From positions 3,317,558 through 3,381,557 of the forward strand of contig NC_133324.1 in assembly GCF_042186555.1 (NCBI RefSeq): a stretch of DNA of 64,000 nucleotides, read 5' to 3'. Source of the DNA: Aquarana catesbeiana (taxonomy: Eukaryota; Chordata; Amphibia; Anura; Ranidae). Below are positions 33,482 to 44,395 of this stretch, one piece after another; position 1 is the stretch's first letter; each line of letters opens with the position of its first letter. The position numbers and the translations under genes are program-made. The notes below the pieces were generated by a model. That model had not been told where the DNA came from. It did not search any database and was given only the letters and a program-made list of their open reading frames with translations.

Positions 33482-34278
33482 TGTCAAGTCTCTCACTTAC
33501 CAGACTGGAGAGTCCACTTGGGCAGAGGGTAGGCTCCCTTACGTATCCGACTCGCGGCCCCTGGTAGAGCAGACAGGAAGCACACGAGTGCGGAGTGGTA
33601 TGAGAGCCTGTGCAGGAGTCCGTATTCCGGAAGCTAGCAGTCTTCAAACAGCAGATGATAGTCAGAGGCACAGGCAACGGATGCTGAGCAGGAGCTAAAG
33701 ACAGGTTAATGCACAGGCTGGGTTCGGCAACAGGTGGGCAGCAGAGGTACAAGAGGAGCAGGCAGAAGCGAAGTCAAAACAAGCTGGTGTCAGATGCGGG
33801 CGGAGGTCAGAAGAGTCCAGAAGGCAAGCCGGGTCATCAACAGATCAGGAACACAGGAACACAGGAACTAGGAACAGGAAACAGGAAACAGGAACTAGGC
33901 ACGGAGCTGTTGATCAGGCAGCACTGATCAGAGGGAGAGGAAGGCCTAAATAGGCTGATTGGCGCCAAACACCGCGCCCGTGCGTGCGTCGTTACGCACA
34001 GGCACCCGCGCACCTGCACGCACCCGAGCGCGCCCCCGGACAGCGGCGTGCACACCAGCACCACCAGGCAAACACATAGTAGCGCCCACAGGCGAACGCA
34101 CGCTAACGAGAACGCGCCTACGCGCCCGGGCACCACCGCATCCGCCACGGCCAGCCAGAATGCCAACACCAGTGCCTATAGAGGCAGGCGCCCGTGCACC
34201 CGCAGGAACGCACGCACCAACGCGCGCACCAACGCGCCCCGGCGCGCGACGACGCCCAATCAGGTAACCTTTCTGACA
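33482..34278 (-). repeat. 5' LTR of the chromovirus
   Basis: The 797-bp LTR starts TGTCAGAAAGG and ends GAGACTTGACA in coding sense, giving TGTCA/TGACA inverted tips. The start half is CpG- and arginine-codon-like, which opens long chance frames on both strands (33837-34509). The second half contains direct GGAACACAG-like repeats (33848-33895). Confidence 0.75.
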
Positions 34279-34520
34279 GTTCCCCTCCCCCCTTTTCCCC
34301 CTTCCCTTTATTTTGTTTTCTTTCTTTCACTCTGCACCACACATTCACTTTTCCCCTCACTCCCTGTCTCTCCCCCCCTTTCCCCCTCCGTCTCCCTGCA
34401 TTCTCTTCTTCCCTTTCTCACTCCGCCCCTTCCTTCCCTTCCCTTTCTTCTCCCCTTCCCTTCTACACTTTTCGCTTTTCTTGTTTTTAGTGCAATTGCT
34501 TTGTGCTGAAACCCACGTGG
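34279..34520. repeat. Polypyrimidine tract
   Basis: About 200 bases are almost entirely C and T (CCCTTCCC- and TTTC-type runs). The long frames across it are composition artefacts. Confidence 0.85.
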
Positions 34521-34768
34521 TATTAATTTATATCTTGTCTATATTTCTAGTCCGTCCCAATAGCCCCCCCCCTGTCCGCCCCCAGGGGGATCAACCGCCC
34601 ACAGTTTATGCCGTCTGTGGCCTGTATGGGCCTCCATTGGTGAGTCATGCTGGACCTTGTTTAATACTCCAATACAAATATGCTTTCGGCAATACAGCTT
34701 TATCTCAGTTTTCTTTGTTACTGTAACCTTGCAATTATATCTTTTATAGATGTATTGGTTGACGCCTC

Positions 34769-34806
34769 CTGAGGAAGCAGCATTGGCCACAAAACTTGTT
34801 GAGGTC
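34769..34806 (+). ncRNA. Degenerate hammerhead-like motif (site B)
   Basis: CTGAGGA (34769-34775), a short GC stem, AAAAC in place of GAAAC, and a downstream GTC (34804-34806) repeat the pattern of sites A, C and D. The changed GAAA box suggests an inactive copy. Confidence 0.3.
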
Positions 34807-35585
34807 TACGTCTACACCCACATCACTGTGCCTCTACATATCTGTGGGGGTTCTACAATCGTTAATTTTATTGTTATTGTCACATGGATTTCTGCAACAA
34901 TTACTTTGTTGTTCTTGTTGTAATTTATGTATATATTTTTGTATATTTCGTAATAAATGCTATTTTTATCAATGAATGAATGAATGACTTGTATAGCGCT
35001 GCACATGCGAACTGAATTGCCTCAAGGCGCTTGGTCCATCCTGTGGTCCAGCTTGTTAAAAGAGGTAGGTCTTGAGTTTCTTCCTGAAGGCCTGATGGTT
35101 TTCTTCCATACGCATGTTGGTTGGTAGAGTGTTCCATAGCCTTGGTCCTTGGACTGTGAATGTTCATTCTCCCTTCGATTTGTAGCGGGATTTGGGAACG
35201 TGGAGGAGGTTTTGGTAGGTTGCTTGAAGACTGCGATTCGGTACGTAGCGTTTTATTTTCTCGCATAGGTATTGAGGCGCGTTTCCATGTAGGCATTTGT
35301 GGGTAAGGCAGAGGGTCTTGAATGTGATCCGATCCTTTTTGGTTAGCCAATGTAGGCTCCTCAGGGATGGGGAGATGGATTTTCAGGGGGTTTTTTTTCT
35401 GTTATCAGTCTTGCTGCGGTGTTTTGGATGAGTTGTAGGCGTGCAATCTGGTATTTAGGTAGTCCGGTGTAGAGGGAGTTTGCGTAGTCCAGTCGGGAGT
35501 TAATGATGGTTCCAACTACTACCGCTTTGTCCTCTTTTGGGATGAAGGGAATAAGTCTGCGTGTTCTACCGTATATTTGGGTACC
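34807..35585. repeat. Unclassified dispersed repeat with GTATAGCGCTGCACATG
   Basis: From about 34972 (GAATGAATGAATGACTTGTATAGCGC) to 35585 the text has the look of a mobile element end, with scattered residues of an old reading frame on the minus strand (35350-34925). No family could be named. Confidence 0.35.
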
Positions 35586-35599
35586 GTGATAGTCCTAAC

Positions 35600-36135
35600 C
35601 ATAAACGGTGATTAAGGGCAATTTTTGGAGTAGTCCTTGTCCAATCCCCCCTCTTCCTTACTATATCATTACAGGACGATGGTACCCACTACTCTTTATC
35701 TCATTAACCTATAGAGGCAAAACCTTTCGATGTACTCCTGTAGCAAGGGCTCCTTTATTCATTGCACAATACCATGGTGGAGGACACAGAGGCTGGAAGG
35801 TCACATGTGAATTATTAGACAAGGATTTTTACATCCCTGGTCTTCTCTCCTTGGTGAAGGCATATGTATCCAGATGCATCACCACGTGCATCCGGAATAA
35901 TCCCAGGAACCCTCACAAGGCAAAACATGAACACCTAATCTATCTAACACCTAATCTATCCATCCACACCATTCACTTGTTTACCAATTGGTCTCACACA
36001 CAAGCCTAAATTAGGTTAGAGACAAGAATACCTACTTGTAATAGTGGACATGTTCTCAAGATGGATAGAGGTGTTTGTCACGACAAAGGAAGAAGATGCA
36101 CAAACAGTAGTGAGAATTCTTCCACAAGAAATCCA
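35600..36135 (+). pseudogene. Retroviral-type integrase fragment
   Basis: The frame at 35608-36009 has the HHCC zinc-finger pattern (YHGGGHRGWKVT, FYIPGLLSLVKAYVSRC). After a stop and frame change, the start of the catalytic core follows (VIVDMFSRWIEVFVTTKE, about 36040-36090). It resembles the integrase of the ERV at 7846-12976 in type but covers the part missing there. No LTR is seen on either side, so it is an isolated fragment. Confidence 0.7.
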
Positions 36136-36840
36136 ATACCTTACCATACTGCCAGACCCATCTTATTCCTCCACTAACCCATAGCCTTGCTCCCATTAAA
36201 TGAGACCACACCAATTTTTGGAGTAAACATTGGCCGTAGCAGCCTCTTTTATTAACCAATAAAATGTTAAACTTTAACATATCCCTAAAACATCTGTCAT
36301 CAAGAAAAACCCACATTCCTTGCTAGCGTTAGTCTTTGCCCGGACACCTCCACCTACCATCTGTTCAATCTGGCACTGCGGTACCTTTAAATATGTTAAT
36401 AGGCCTCTCGCCGACACGCTGGCTCTGAGACAACCCACTGACCGCAGTGCACCCAATTAACCAACTTCCAGTTAAACCACTGGTAACTGGAATACCACAA
36501 TCAGGACCCGTACCGCACTGATGGGTCCCGAACTCATCCTTTCCAAGGTGTCTTCCTTCTCCCACAAAGACCAACACCCACCAACTGCCATGACATCCTG
36601 AATCACAACCGTCCCGTGGAAAAGAAAAGTTAGACACACATCCCCAAAAACATTAAAACCAATTTAGGGTGGGAGTGGGAATCTCTCTCCTCGCTCTGAT
36701 GGTGACGCTGGGGGAGGGGGGGCAGACTCTTTTAACACCCCTGGACCCCTCCTCTCCCCACATCACCACCCGATCCTTACACCTCTATCATTTTATCCCA
36801 CTGTTTTTCCCCTGTCATGCCAGCCCTCCTCTATCACTTC
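36136..36840. other. Unrecognised interval
   Basis: No gene is recognised. The sequence has no long frame with a domain and leads into the satellites. Confidence 0.4.
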
Positions 36841-36864
36841 GTTCCGGCTCCGGGCTTCCCTGCT

Positions 36865-37322
36865 GCTCCCGCTGCTCCTCGGATGCCCGATCCCTGCCAC
36901 TCCTCAGATGCCTGATCCCAGCTGCTCCTAGGATACCTGATCCCTACTGCTCCTTGGATGCCCAATCCCAGCCTTTTCTCGGATGTCGATCCCAGCCGCT
37001 GCTCCTTGGATGCCAATGCCTACTGCTCCTCGGATGCCCAATACCAGCCGCTCCTCAGATACCCGATCCACGCTGCTCCTTGGATGCCCGATCCCAGCCG
37101 CTCCTCTGATGCCCAATCCCCGCCGCTCCTCGGATGCCTGATCCCAGCCGCTGCTCCTCGGATGCCTGATCCAGCCACTCTTCTGATGCCCGATCCCCGC
37201 TGCTCCTCGGATGCCCGATCCCAGCCTCTGCTCCTCGGATGCCCGATCCCAGCCGCTCCTCGTATGCCCGATCCCAGCCTCTGCTCCTCAGATGCCCCAT
37301 CCCAGCCGCTGCTCCTCGGATG
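36865..37322. repeat. Minisatellite of 24-30 bp units
   Basis: About 17 irregular units of the form GCTCCTCGGATGCCCGATCCCAGCC run for about 450 bp. Units vary by insertion of GCT triplets. Frames on both strands stay open. Confidence 0.9.
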
Positions 37323-38196
37323 CAGAGTTCAGGGGTGCACTGCATACAGAGTGCAGAGTTCAGGGGTGTGCTACATGAATAGTGCAGAGTTTAGGGGTTG
37401 TGCTGCCTACAGATTACAGAGTTCAGGGGTGCGCTGCACACAGTCTGCAGCATTCAGGGGTGCCCTACACAAAGAGTGCAGAATTCAGGGGTGTGCTGCA
37501 TACAGAGTGCAGAGTTCAGGAGTGCGCTGCATACAGAGTGCAGAGTTCAGGGGTGCGCTGCATACAGAGTGCAGAGTTCAGGGGTGCTCTGCATATAGAG
37601 TGTAAAGTTCAGGGGTGCGCTGCATACAGAGTGCAGAGTTCAGGGGTGCCCTACACACAGAGTGCAGAGTTCAGGGGTGCACTGCATACAGGGTGCAGAG
37701 TTCAGGGGTGCACTGCATACAGAGTGCAGAGTTCAGGGGTGCGCTGCATACAAAATGCAGAGTTCAGGGGTGCGCTGCATACAGGGTGAAGAGTTTAGGG
37801 GTGCACTGCATACAGGGTGCAGAGTTCAGGGGTGCACTGCATACAGGGTGCAGAGTTCAGGGGTGCGCTGCATACAAAATGCAGAGTTCAGGGGTGCGCT
37901 GCATACATGGTGAAGAGTTCAGGGGTGCACTGCATACAGGGTGCAGAGTTCAGGGGTGCGCTGCATACAGGGTGCAGAGTTCAGGGGTGTGCTGCATACA
38001 GGGTGCAGAGTTCAGGGGTGCACTGCATACAGGGTGCAGAGTTCAGGGGTGCGCTGCATACAGAGTGCAGAGTTCAGGGGTGCACTGCATACAGGGTGCA
38101 GAGTTCAGGGGTGCACTGCATACAGGGTGCAGAGTTCAGGGGTGCACTGCATACAGGGTGCAGAGTTCAGGGGTGCGCTGCATACAGAGTGCAGGG
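37323..38196. repeat. 31-bp satellite, about 28 copies
   Basis: The unit GTGCAGAGTTCAGGGGTGCG plus CTGCATACAGA is repeated head to tail. Because 31 is not a multiple of 3, each plus frame reads the same 31-residue peptide cycle. This explains three overlapping open frames up to 313 codons, and no protein is implied. Variant units (CATACAAAATGCAG, CATACAGGGTGCAG) recur in clusters, showing local duplication of blocks. Confidence 0.95.
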
Positions 38197-38655
38197 TTTA
38201 GCCTTCTTGCGCAGCTTCTTACCTCTCAAACCTCTTCAGCTCTGACCTCAGCATGCTCCCCCTCGCTGGCCATTGCCCCTATATTTTCCCCTCTCCTTAA
38301 ACCCTCCCCCATCCATATTCCATATGTCTTACGTTTGTTGCTGTATAAGCACCCATCCAGCTCTAGTACCTCCCTGCACACTTTAGGTGGTTCCGTCAAA
38401 GGAGATTTCCAGTGGGGGTGTCGGCATCCGCACTGCACCACAGGCACCTGCATCTCCCTTGTCCCCACCCTGCAATCAGTGGGACCCGCGCAGGAGGTCA
38501 GAGCTGTTGGGGGACAAGTTGTCACATGGGGGTTGAACCTCTGCATTTACAAGTGATAGTGGTGAGCGAGGAACAGAGGTCTTGAGCCAGAGGTGGTGGA
38601 AGTTAGCTCCATCAAGTTCCAGCTGAAAAACAGCCCTGACAACAAGGCTCTTCTA
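38197..38655. other. Unrecognised interval between satellite and MITE
   Basis: No gene is recognised. The GT92 gene lies just beyond, and part of this interval may be its far 3' flank. Confidence 0.35.
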
Positions 38656-38657
38656 AG

Positions 38658-38806
38658 CCATGCGTGCTCAACCTGCGGCCCTCCAGCTGTTGTGGAACTA
38701 CAAGTCCTATGAGGCTTTGCAAGGCAGACAGTTACAAGCATGACTCCCAAAGGCATGATGGGACTTGTAGTTCTGCAGCAGCTGGAGGGCCACAGTTTGA
38801 ATATCC
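38658..38806. mobile_element. hAT-type MITE
   Basis: Inverted ends carrying GGCCCTCCAGCTG and AACTACAAGTCC on both sides bound about 149 bp. The flanking octamers TTCTAAGC and TTTTAGGT match at only five positions, as for an old 8-bp duplication. This family of hAT ends (GCGGCCCTCCAGCTG) is widespread in vertebrates. Confidence 0.7.
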
Positions 38807-38920
38807 ATGTTTTAGGTAGTCTTTATTAATAAGTGAACAAATTGATAAATTTGAGTTTTGAATCGTGAACACATAGAATTGAAGTTTTCACTCTACATTA
38901 CAGGATATACAGGGGGGGTT

Positions 38921-40185
38921 CTATTGCTGAGGGAAAAGTCTCTGAATCACCTTATCTACATGGGGCACTAAGGACATGTTGTGTCTCCTCAGTACATCAT
39001 CTAGAATTAAGTCTTCTGCGGTGATGTCCCTTCTATATTTATGTGTACAGTGAAAGGTGAGGACCATATCTGATTCTATATTCTTCCAGTGTCCTCTTTT
39101 TATTTCAGAGCTGAGCGTACGGAGGTCTGAAATACATCTCGGGGATTCACAATCAATTTGCGGCCATTGAAGAGTTTCCAACTCATAGGTTCTCTGACAG
39201 AATGATGGAGAATATTGACCCCGGGAATATGAGACCACAAGTCAAATCCAGAGATTTTGACTGAATTCGGGAAGATGTGATTCTCAATGAGGAAGACACT
39301 TGTATCTGGGTGTTTATTCTGGAGATTCTCCATCAGGGATGACCAGTCCCAGTCCTTGACTGGAAGAATAATTTCATCAATGTCATTGAAGAGAACGAAC
39401 TTACTTTTGTACACGTTCCTGTATAGACAATCATTTAGGGCTGCAGTTTGTCCAAAATATCCAATCTCAGCTTTGAGTCCTTTGTAATACTGCCATTTTT
39501 TCGATGTCTGAAGATGGCGGTCTATTGGCCATGGCACCATATCTAGAATTCCTTCATCAATGTAATGACGTAACACCTTATCTACATCCTGGGAACAGTT
39601 GGTGTTATAGATGGTGACTCTGGAGGCCCCCAGAATCTTGTACATCTCAATACTCTGGATCATCTGGAGGACATTGTTGTAGTTTCCAAACAAAGTAGAA
39701 ATACAGACGGTTAAATTGGAGGAGATTGGTTGTGGTGGACGGTTCCTGACTTTAAACAGAAAATTCTGACCTGCAGTTGTGGAATAAGTTGAAGATAAAG
39801 ACACATAAGTGTAATCACACCCAGAAGGTTCTGCACATAGAAGATCTGCTGTTCCATATGGGAACCCAAATCTGTCACTGTGAAGATCTATTTCTGCCCT
39901 GACAGAGATTTTCTGATTGGGGGAACAATGGAAGATACAGTAGAGTTCTTTTACAGATACATGGATGATGGCGATGACCCGGACTGATTGGCCAAGTCTA
40001 GGCTCATAATTCGGGGAGATGATAAATGTTCGACTGTCCAGAGCTGTAATGGTGTCTGTGGCAATGGGAAGTTCATGAGATCTCATCTTCGAATGTCTGA
40101 TTTCTAAATGGTAGGAGTAATAAAAGATAGCAACACACATAAACATGGACAATGCGCAGAACGTGTATCTAGAAGATGTCCACAT
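38921..40185 (-). pseudogene. GT92 paralogue, frameshifted near the C-terminus
   Basis: The first frame (40185-39100) starts MWTSSRYTFCALSMF with a signal anchor and covers the GT92 domain, including NDIDEIILP (Asp272/274 of copy 1). About four of five residues match copy 1 by eye. At about 39105-39118 this copy is two bases longer than copy 1, so the frame ends early after FQTSVRSALK. The true C-terminus continues in another frame (39129-38921), with FHCTHK and the end VDKVIQRLFPQQ. Either the gene was disabled recently, or the shift is a sequencing or assembly error; the rest of the frame is clean. It retains the ancestral ATG that copy 1 has lost. The upstream splice acceptor is intact. 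Confidence 0.8.
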
Positions 40186-40202
40186 TCTGGTTTCATCAGG
40201 TG

Positions 40203-40235
40203 ATCACAGCTGGAAGAAGATAGGAAACAGAGAAT
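40203..40235 (-). other. Splice acceptor before GT92 paralogue
   Basis: In coding sense a pyrimidine-rich tract ends CTTCTTCCAG directly before CTGTGATCACCTGATG, the same exon start as in copy 1 at 1325. Confidence 0.7.
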
Positions 40236-40309
40236 AAGAGCATAAAATACGTTCAGTGAGATTTTAAATTTAGTGCTCAAGTTTAAAATTAAGTGAAATC
40301 ACCATTATA

Positions 40310-40500
40310 CTCCGGTCACATCAGTCTCTGTACCAGAGGAGCTTACACTCTAAAGTCCCCTCCCCCCACAGTCACGCACTATTATTATTATACATTTATA
40401 TAGCTCTGACATATACCGCAGTGCTGTACAGAGATCACTGAGCCAGTCACATCAGTCTCTGTACCAGAGGAGCTTACACTCTAATGTCCCCCACAGTAAT
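40310..40500 (-). repeat. SINE-like/L2-like tail repeat, two partial copies
   Basis: Two copies of the motif TCTGTACCAGAGGAGCTTACA (plus strand) lie about 120 bp apart. The same repeat lies upstream of GT92 copy 1, so it was probably already in the intron before the duplication. Confidence 0.5.
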
Positions 40501-40851
40501 TTTTCACAATTCTCAAGTTAAAATTGGCCATACTCTCTTTTTTTTTTAAATAAAACTTTCATTTAATTTTCTAATCGTTAGTGGGGGAAATCGATATTTG
40601 TTTTTGTTCGCAGTTACAAGAGAAATTCGAAGGAGTGGGATGGTAAAATTTTCTGGAACAAATCTAACAGTGAATGTTGTCTTCTTTTGGGCAAATCCAA
40701 AATGGAATGTACCAAGGAGACCTTTTTAATGTACTTTTGAACAGCTTTAATCAAGTCATCGAATGTGCCAATCGGAATTTTCAGACTCATTTCCAAGAAA
40801 CGTTCATTTGTAAATCTACGGGTGTATGGCCAGCTTTAGAGTACAATCTAT
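40501..40851. other. Unrecognised interval
   Basis: The text contains interrupted inverted pieces (for example CAAATCCAAAATGGAATG and CATTTCCAAGAAACG) but no identifiable element or frame. Confidence 0.3.
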
Positions 40852-40855
40852 TTAA

Positions 40856-43455
40856 CCACCTCAATACCAGGCACTTACACAACCCTTCCTGCCCAGACCA
40901 AATTTCAGCTTTCGGCGCTCTCACATTTTGAATGACAATTACTCAGTCATGAAACACTGTACCCATATGAAATTTGTGTCCTTTTTTTCACACAAATAGA
41001 GCTTTTTTTTGGTGGTATTTAATCACTAGTGGGTTTTTAATTTTGTTGTGCTATAAATAAAAAAAGACCATACATTTTGTGAAAAAAATGCCTTTTTCTT
41101 TGTTTCTGTCATAAAATTTAGCAAATTAGTAATTTTTCTTCATAAATTTTGGCCAAAATTTATACTGCTACATTTCTTTGGTAAAAATAACCCAAATTAG
41201 TGCATATTATTTGGTCTTTGTGAAAGTTATAGAGTCTACAAACTATGGTGCCAATCACTGAAAATTGATGACACCTGATGTACTGACGGCCATTTCTCAT
41301 TTCTTGAGACACTAACAAGTCAGGAAAGTACAAATACCCCCAAATGACCCCTTTTTAGAAAGTAGACATTCCAAGGTATTAAGTAATTAGCATGGCAAGT
41401 TTTTTTAAGTTTTAATTTTTTTCCCACAATTCTTTGTAAAAAAAAAAAAAAAAAAAAAAAAATTGTCATATTAACAGGTTATTTCTCGCACAGAGCATAT
41501 GCATAAAACAAATTACAGCCCAAAATACATTCTGCTACTCTTCCCGAGTATGACAATACCACATGTGTGACACTTTTACACAGCCTGGCCACATACAGAG
41601 GCCCAAAATTGAAGTAGCACCTTCATAAATGACACATCTCATTTCTCAACCACCTATCACACTTTTGAAGGTCCTGGAGCACCAGGACAATGGAATTGCC
41701 CACAAAATGACTCCACTTTGGAAAGCAAACACCCCAACCTATAATCTATGATGCATAATGAGTCTTTTGAACGGTTCATTTTTTTTCAGAAGTTTTTGGA
41801 AAATGTGGAAAAAAAATTAAAACGCATTTTTTTTACACAAAGTTGTCAATTTATAAGATATTTCTATCACATAGCATTTACATAGCAAAAATAACACCCC
41901 AAAATACATTCTGCTACTCTTCCCGAGTATGACAATACCACATGTGTGAGACTTTTACACAGCCTGGCCACATACAGAGGCCCAACATTGAAGTAGTACC
42001 TTCAGGCGTTCTAGGAGCATAAATAACACATCTCATTTCATTCCTACCTATCACACTTTTGAAGGTCTTTAAGCACCAGGACAGTGGATTTACCCACAAA
42101 ATGACCCCATTTTGGAAAGCAAACACCCCAACGTATATTCTATGAGGCATGGGCTGCCTCGGTATTCGGGTTCTCTGATGGGTACTCTGATGGGCTGCAG
42201 ATAGGTACTCAGGTACTCTGATGGGCTGGAGACAGGTACTTGGGTAACTTTGTGAGCTGCAGATAGGTACTCGGGTACTCTGATGGGCTGGTGACAGGTA
42301 CTCGAGTAGTCTGATGGGCTGGTGACAGGTACTCGGTTACTCTGATGGGCTGGTGACAGGTATTCGGGTACTCTGATGGGCTGGTGACAGGTACTCGGTT
42401 ACTCTGATGGGCTGGTGACAGGTACTCGGGTACTCTGATGGTCTGGTGACAGGTACTCAGGTACTCTGATGGGCTACAGATAGGTACTCGGGTACTCTGA
42501 AGGGCTGGTGACAGGTACTCGGGTACTCTGATGGCCTGGTGACAGGTACTCGGATACTCTGATGGGCTGGTGACAGGTACTCGGGTACTCTGATGGCCTG
42601 GTGACAGGTACTCGGATACTCTGATGGGCTACAGATAGGTACTCGGGTACTCTGATGGGCTGGTGACTGGTACTCGGGTACTCTGATGGGTGGTGACAGG
42701 TACTCTGAAGGGCGGTGACAAGTACTCAGATGGGCTGTGACAGGTACTCAGATGAACTATGACAGGTACTCGGGTACTCAGATGGGCTGTGACAGGTACT
42801 CAGATAGACTGGTACAGGTACTCAGATGGACTGTGACAGGTACTCAGGTACACGGGTACTCAGATGAACTGTGACAGGTACTCAGGTACTTGGGTACTCA
42901 TATGGACTGTGACAGGTGCTTTGATGGGTGGTGACAGGTCCTCTTTATTGGGGGGGCAATCAGTGTGATTTGTGTACACTGTAAGCTGTAATGAGATGTT
43001 ACCGCAATCTCCTTCTTACACACGATCGGTGTGTGAGGAGGAGAACCCGGTAACATCTCGTGACCGGTCTGTGTTTACATTTACTGATTGGCTGTAAAAG
43101 GATCACAGACGATCACGTGGTGAACAGCCGCCAGCCAATGGCTGTTTACCAGCATCGGTGACGAGCAGTGTTCCTGGGGACACGCTGCCACCGTCGTTCG
43201 CATGCATGCGCCGTGCAAAGTGGGGAGGTGCCATCTGTGATCAGCCGTGACTTCATCACGGCCGATCACATGGTAAACAGTCATGCCCAATGGCTGTTCA
43301 ACCCCCTCGGTGACGAGCAGTGTCTCTGTGACATGCCGCCACCGACAGTACAGGTCTGCACACACACGGTTGCATGCATGTCCTGTTTAAATGGACGGAT
43401 GTCAAATGACGCCCATCCAGAACGAGAGCCGCGCCACCCAGAGGGCAGCAAGCGG
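40856..43455. mobile_element. piggyBac-type element P5 with minisatellite core
   Basis: TTAA at 40852-40855 and 43456-43459 bounds 2.6 kb. The left end shares the block TTTCAGCTTTCGGCGCT, then TTGAATGACAATTACTC, with the family; the right end is CAGCAAGCGG. Two diverged copies of a block with CATTCTGCTACTCTTCCCGAG (41525 and 41905) are inside. No transposase is left. Confidence 0.65.
42150..42950. repeat. 31-bp minisatellite inside P5
   Basis: The unit GGTACTCGGGTACTCTGATG plus GGCTGGTGACA is repeated about 20 times, then degrades into shorter units toward 42950. It is unrelated in sequence to the 31-bp satellite at 37323. Confidence 0.93.
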
Positions 43456-43552
43456 TTAAGCATTGCAGACATACCCCTGCCACACATGATGGGCATTATC
43501 TTCCATTTGCATTTGTAACAAAATGCATACGTGAGTTATCAGAAGAGAACTT

Positions 43553-43650
43553 ACCTCTCAGTGGAGATCACAAAACTCCAAGTAGAAGGAGCTCCAATGG
43601 TGAGATTGAGCTCTAAATGTTGAGTTTTCCGAGGTCTCAGTCCACTTAGC
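43553..43650 (-). other. Candidate upstream exon end (splice donor)
   Basis: In coding sense the sequence CACTGAGAG|GTAAGT gives a strong 5' splice site at about 43552. It lies about 3.3 kb upstream of the GT92 paralogue acceptor on the same strand. If used, the exon is non-coding, because a stop precedes the GT92 ATG. No other evidence supports it. Confidence 0.3.
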
Positions 43651-43739
43651 AGAATGTGTTTTAGGACTTTTTGCTCAGTTTGTTTCATGCAAATATCGAA
43701 GTAACTCGGAGTTCTGCCCATGGAGGGGTCACCAAGCAT

Positions 43740-44395
43740 GACAATGAACCCAAATGCCCATTATCCCTCGGGATATATGTCATTGAGCTCGGTCTTTTCC
43801 TCCTTTTGATGATGAACCCAAACATCTATTATCCTCCTAGATATATGTCATAAAACTCGGTCTTTTTCTCCTTATGACGATGAACCCAAACATCTATTAT
43901 CCTCCTGGATATATGTCATAGAACTCGGTCTTTTTCTCCATATGATGATGAACCCAAACATCTATTATCCTCCTGGATATATGTCATAGAACTCGGTCTT
44001 TTTCTCCTTATGACGATGAACCCAAACATCTATTATCCTCCTAGATATATGTCATAGAACTCAGTCTTTTTCTCCTTATGACGATGAGCCCAAACATCTA
44101 TTATCCTCCTGGATATATGTCATAGAACTCGGTCTTTTTCTCCTTATGACGATGAACCCAAACATCTATTATCCTCCTAGATATATGTCATAGAACTCAG
44201 TCTTTTTCTCCTTATGACGATGAGCCCAAACATCTATTATCCTCCTGGATATATGTCATAGAACTCGGTCTTTTTCTCCTTATGACGATGAACCCAAACA
44301 TCTATTATCCTCCTAGATATATGTCATAGAACTCGGTCTTTTTCTCCATATGATGATGAACCCAAATGTCGAAGTAACTCGGAGTTCTGCCCATG
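43740..44395. repeat. 68-bp tandem repeat, about nine to ten copies
   Basis: The unit starts GATGAACCCAAACATCTATT and includes GGATATATGTCATAGAACTC. Starts at 43811, 43879 and 43947 give an exact 68-bp period. Blocks with TCGAAGTAACTCGGAGTTCT before (43697) and after (44369) the array show that a longer segment was also copied. Confidence 0.93.

Larger units (their letters stand above)
28872..34278 (-). mobile_element. Chromodomain Ty3/gypsy retrotransposon (chromovirus)
   Basis: The element reads right to left: 5' LTR (33482-34278), gag, protease/RT/RNase H/integrase with a C-terminal chromodomain, a polypurine tract, and a truncated 3' LTR (28872-29191). Gag and Pol are each one long frame broken by few lesions. 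The lesions are two stops at positions where arginine is expected, a frameshift with loss of the protease aspartate, a Glu-to-Lys change at the third integrase catalytic position, and a frameshift near 29930. The 5' LTR end and gag ATG are only 13 bases apart, and no TGG-type primer site is visible. Confidence 0.92.

Noticed and set aside
33837..34509. Long frames on both strands in the gypsy 5' LTR and pyrimidine tract
   Set aside because: They overlap LTR sequence and CT-rich low complexity and have no domain.
34972..35585. tRNA- or 5S-derived SINE
   Set aside because: No A and B boxes could be placed convincingly, so it is left as an unclassified repeat.
37323..38196. CRISPR-like regular repeats
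   Set aside because: Units follow each other directly without unique spacers, and the DNA is vertebrate.
36958..38556. Overlapping frames up to 313 codons rich in CRVQGC/YRVQSSG
   Set aside because: They come from the 31-bp and 24-30-bp arrays and have no start context or domain.
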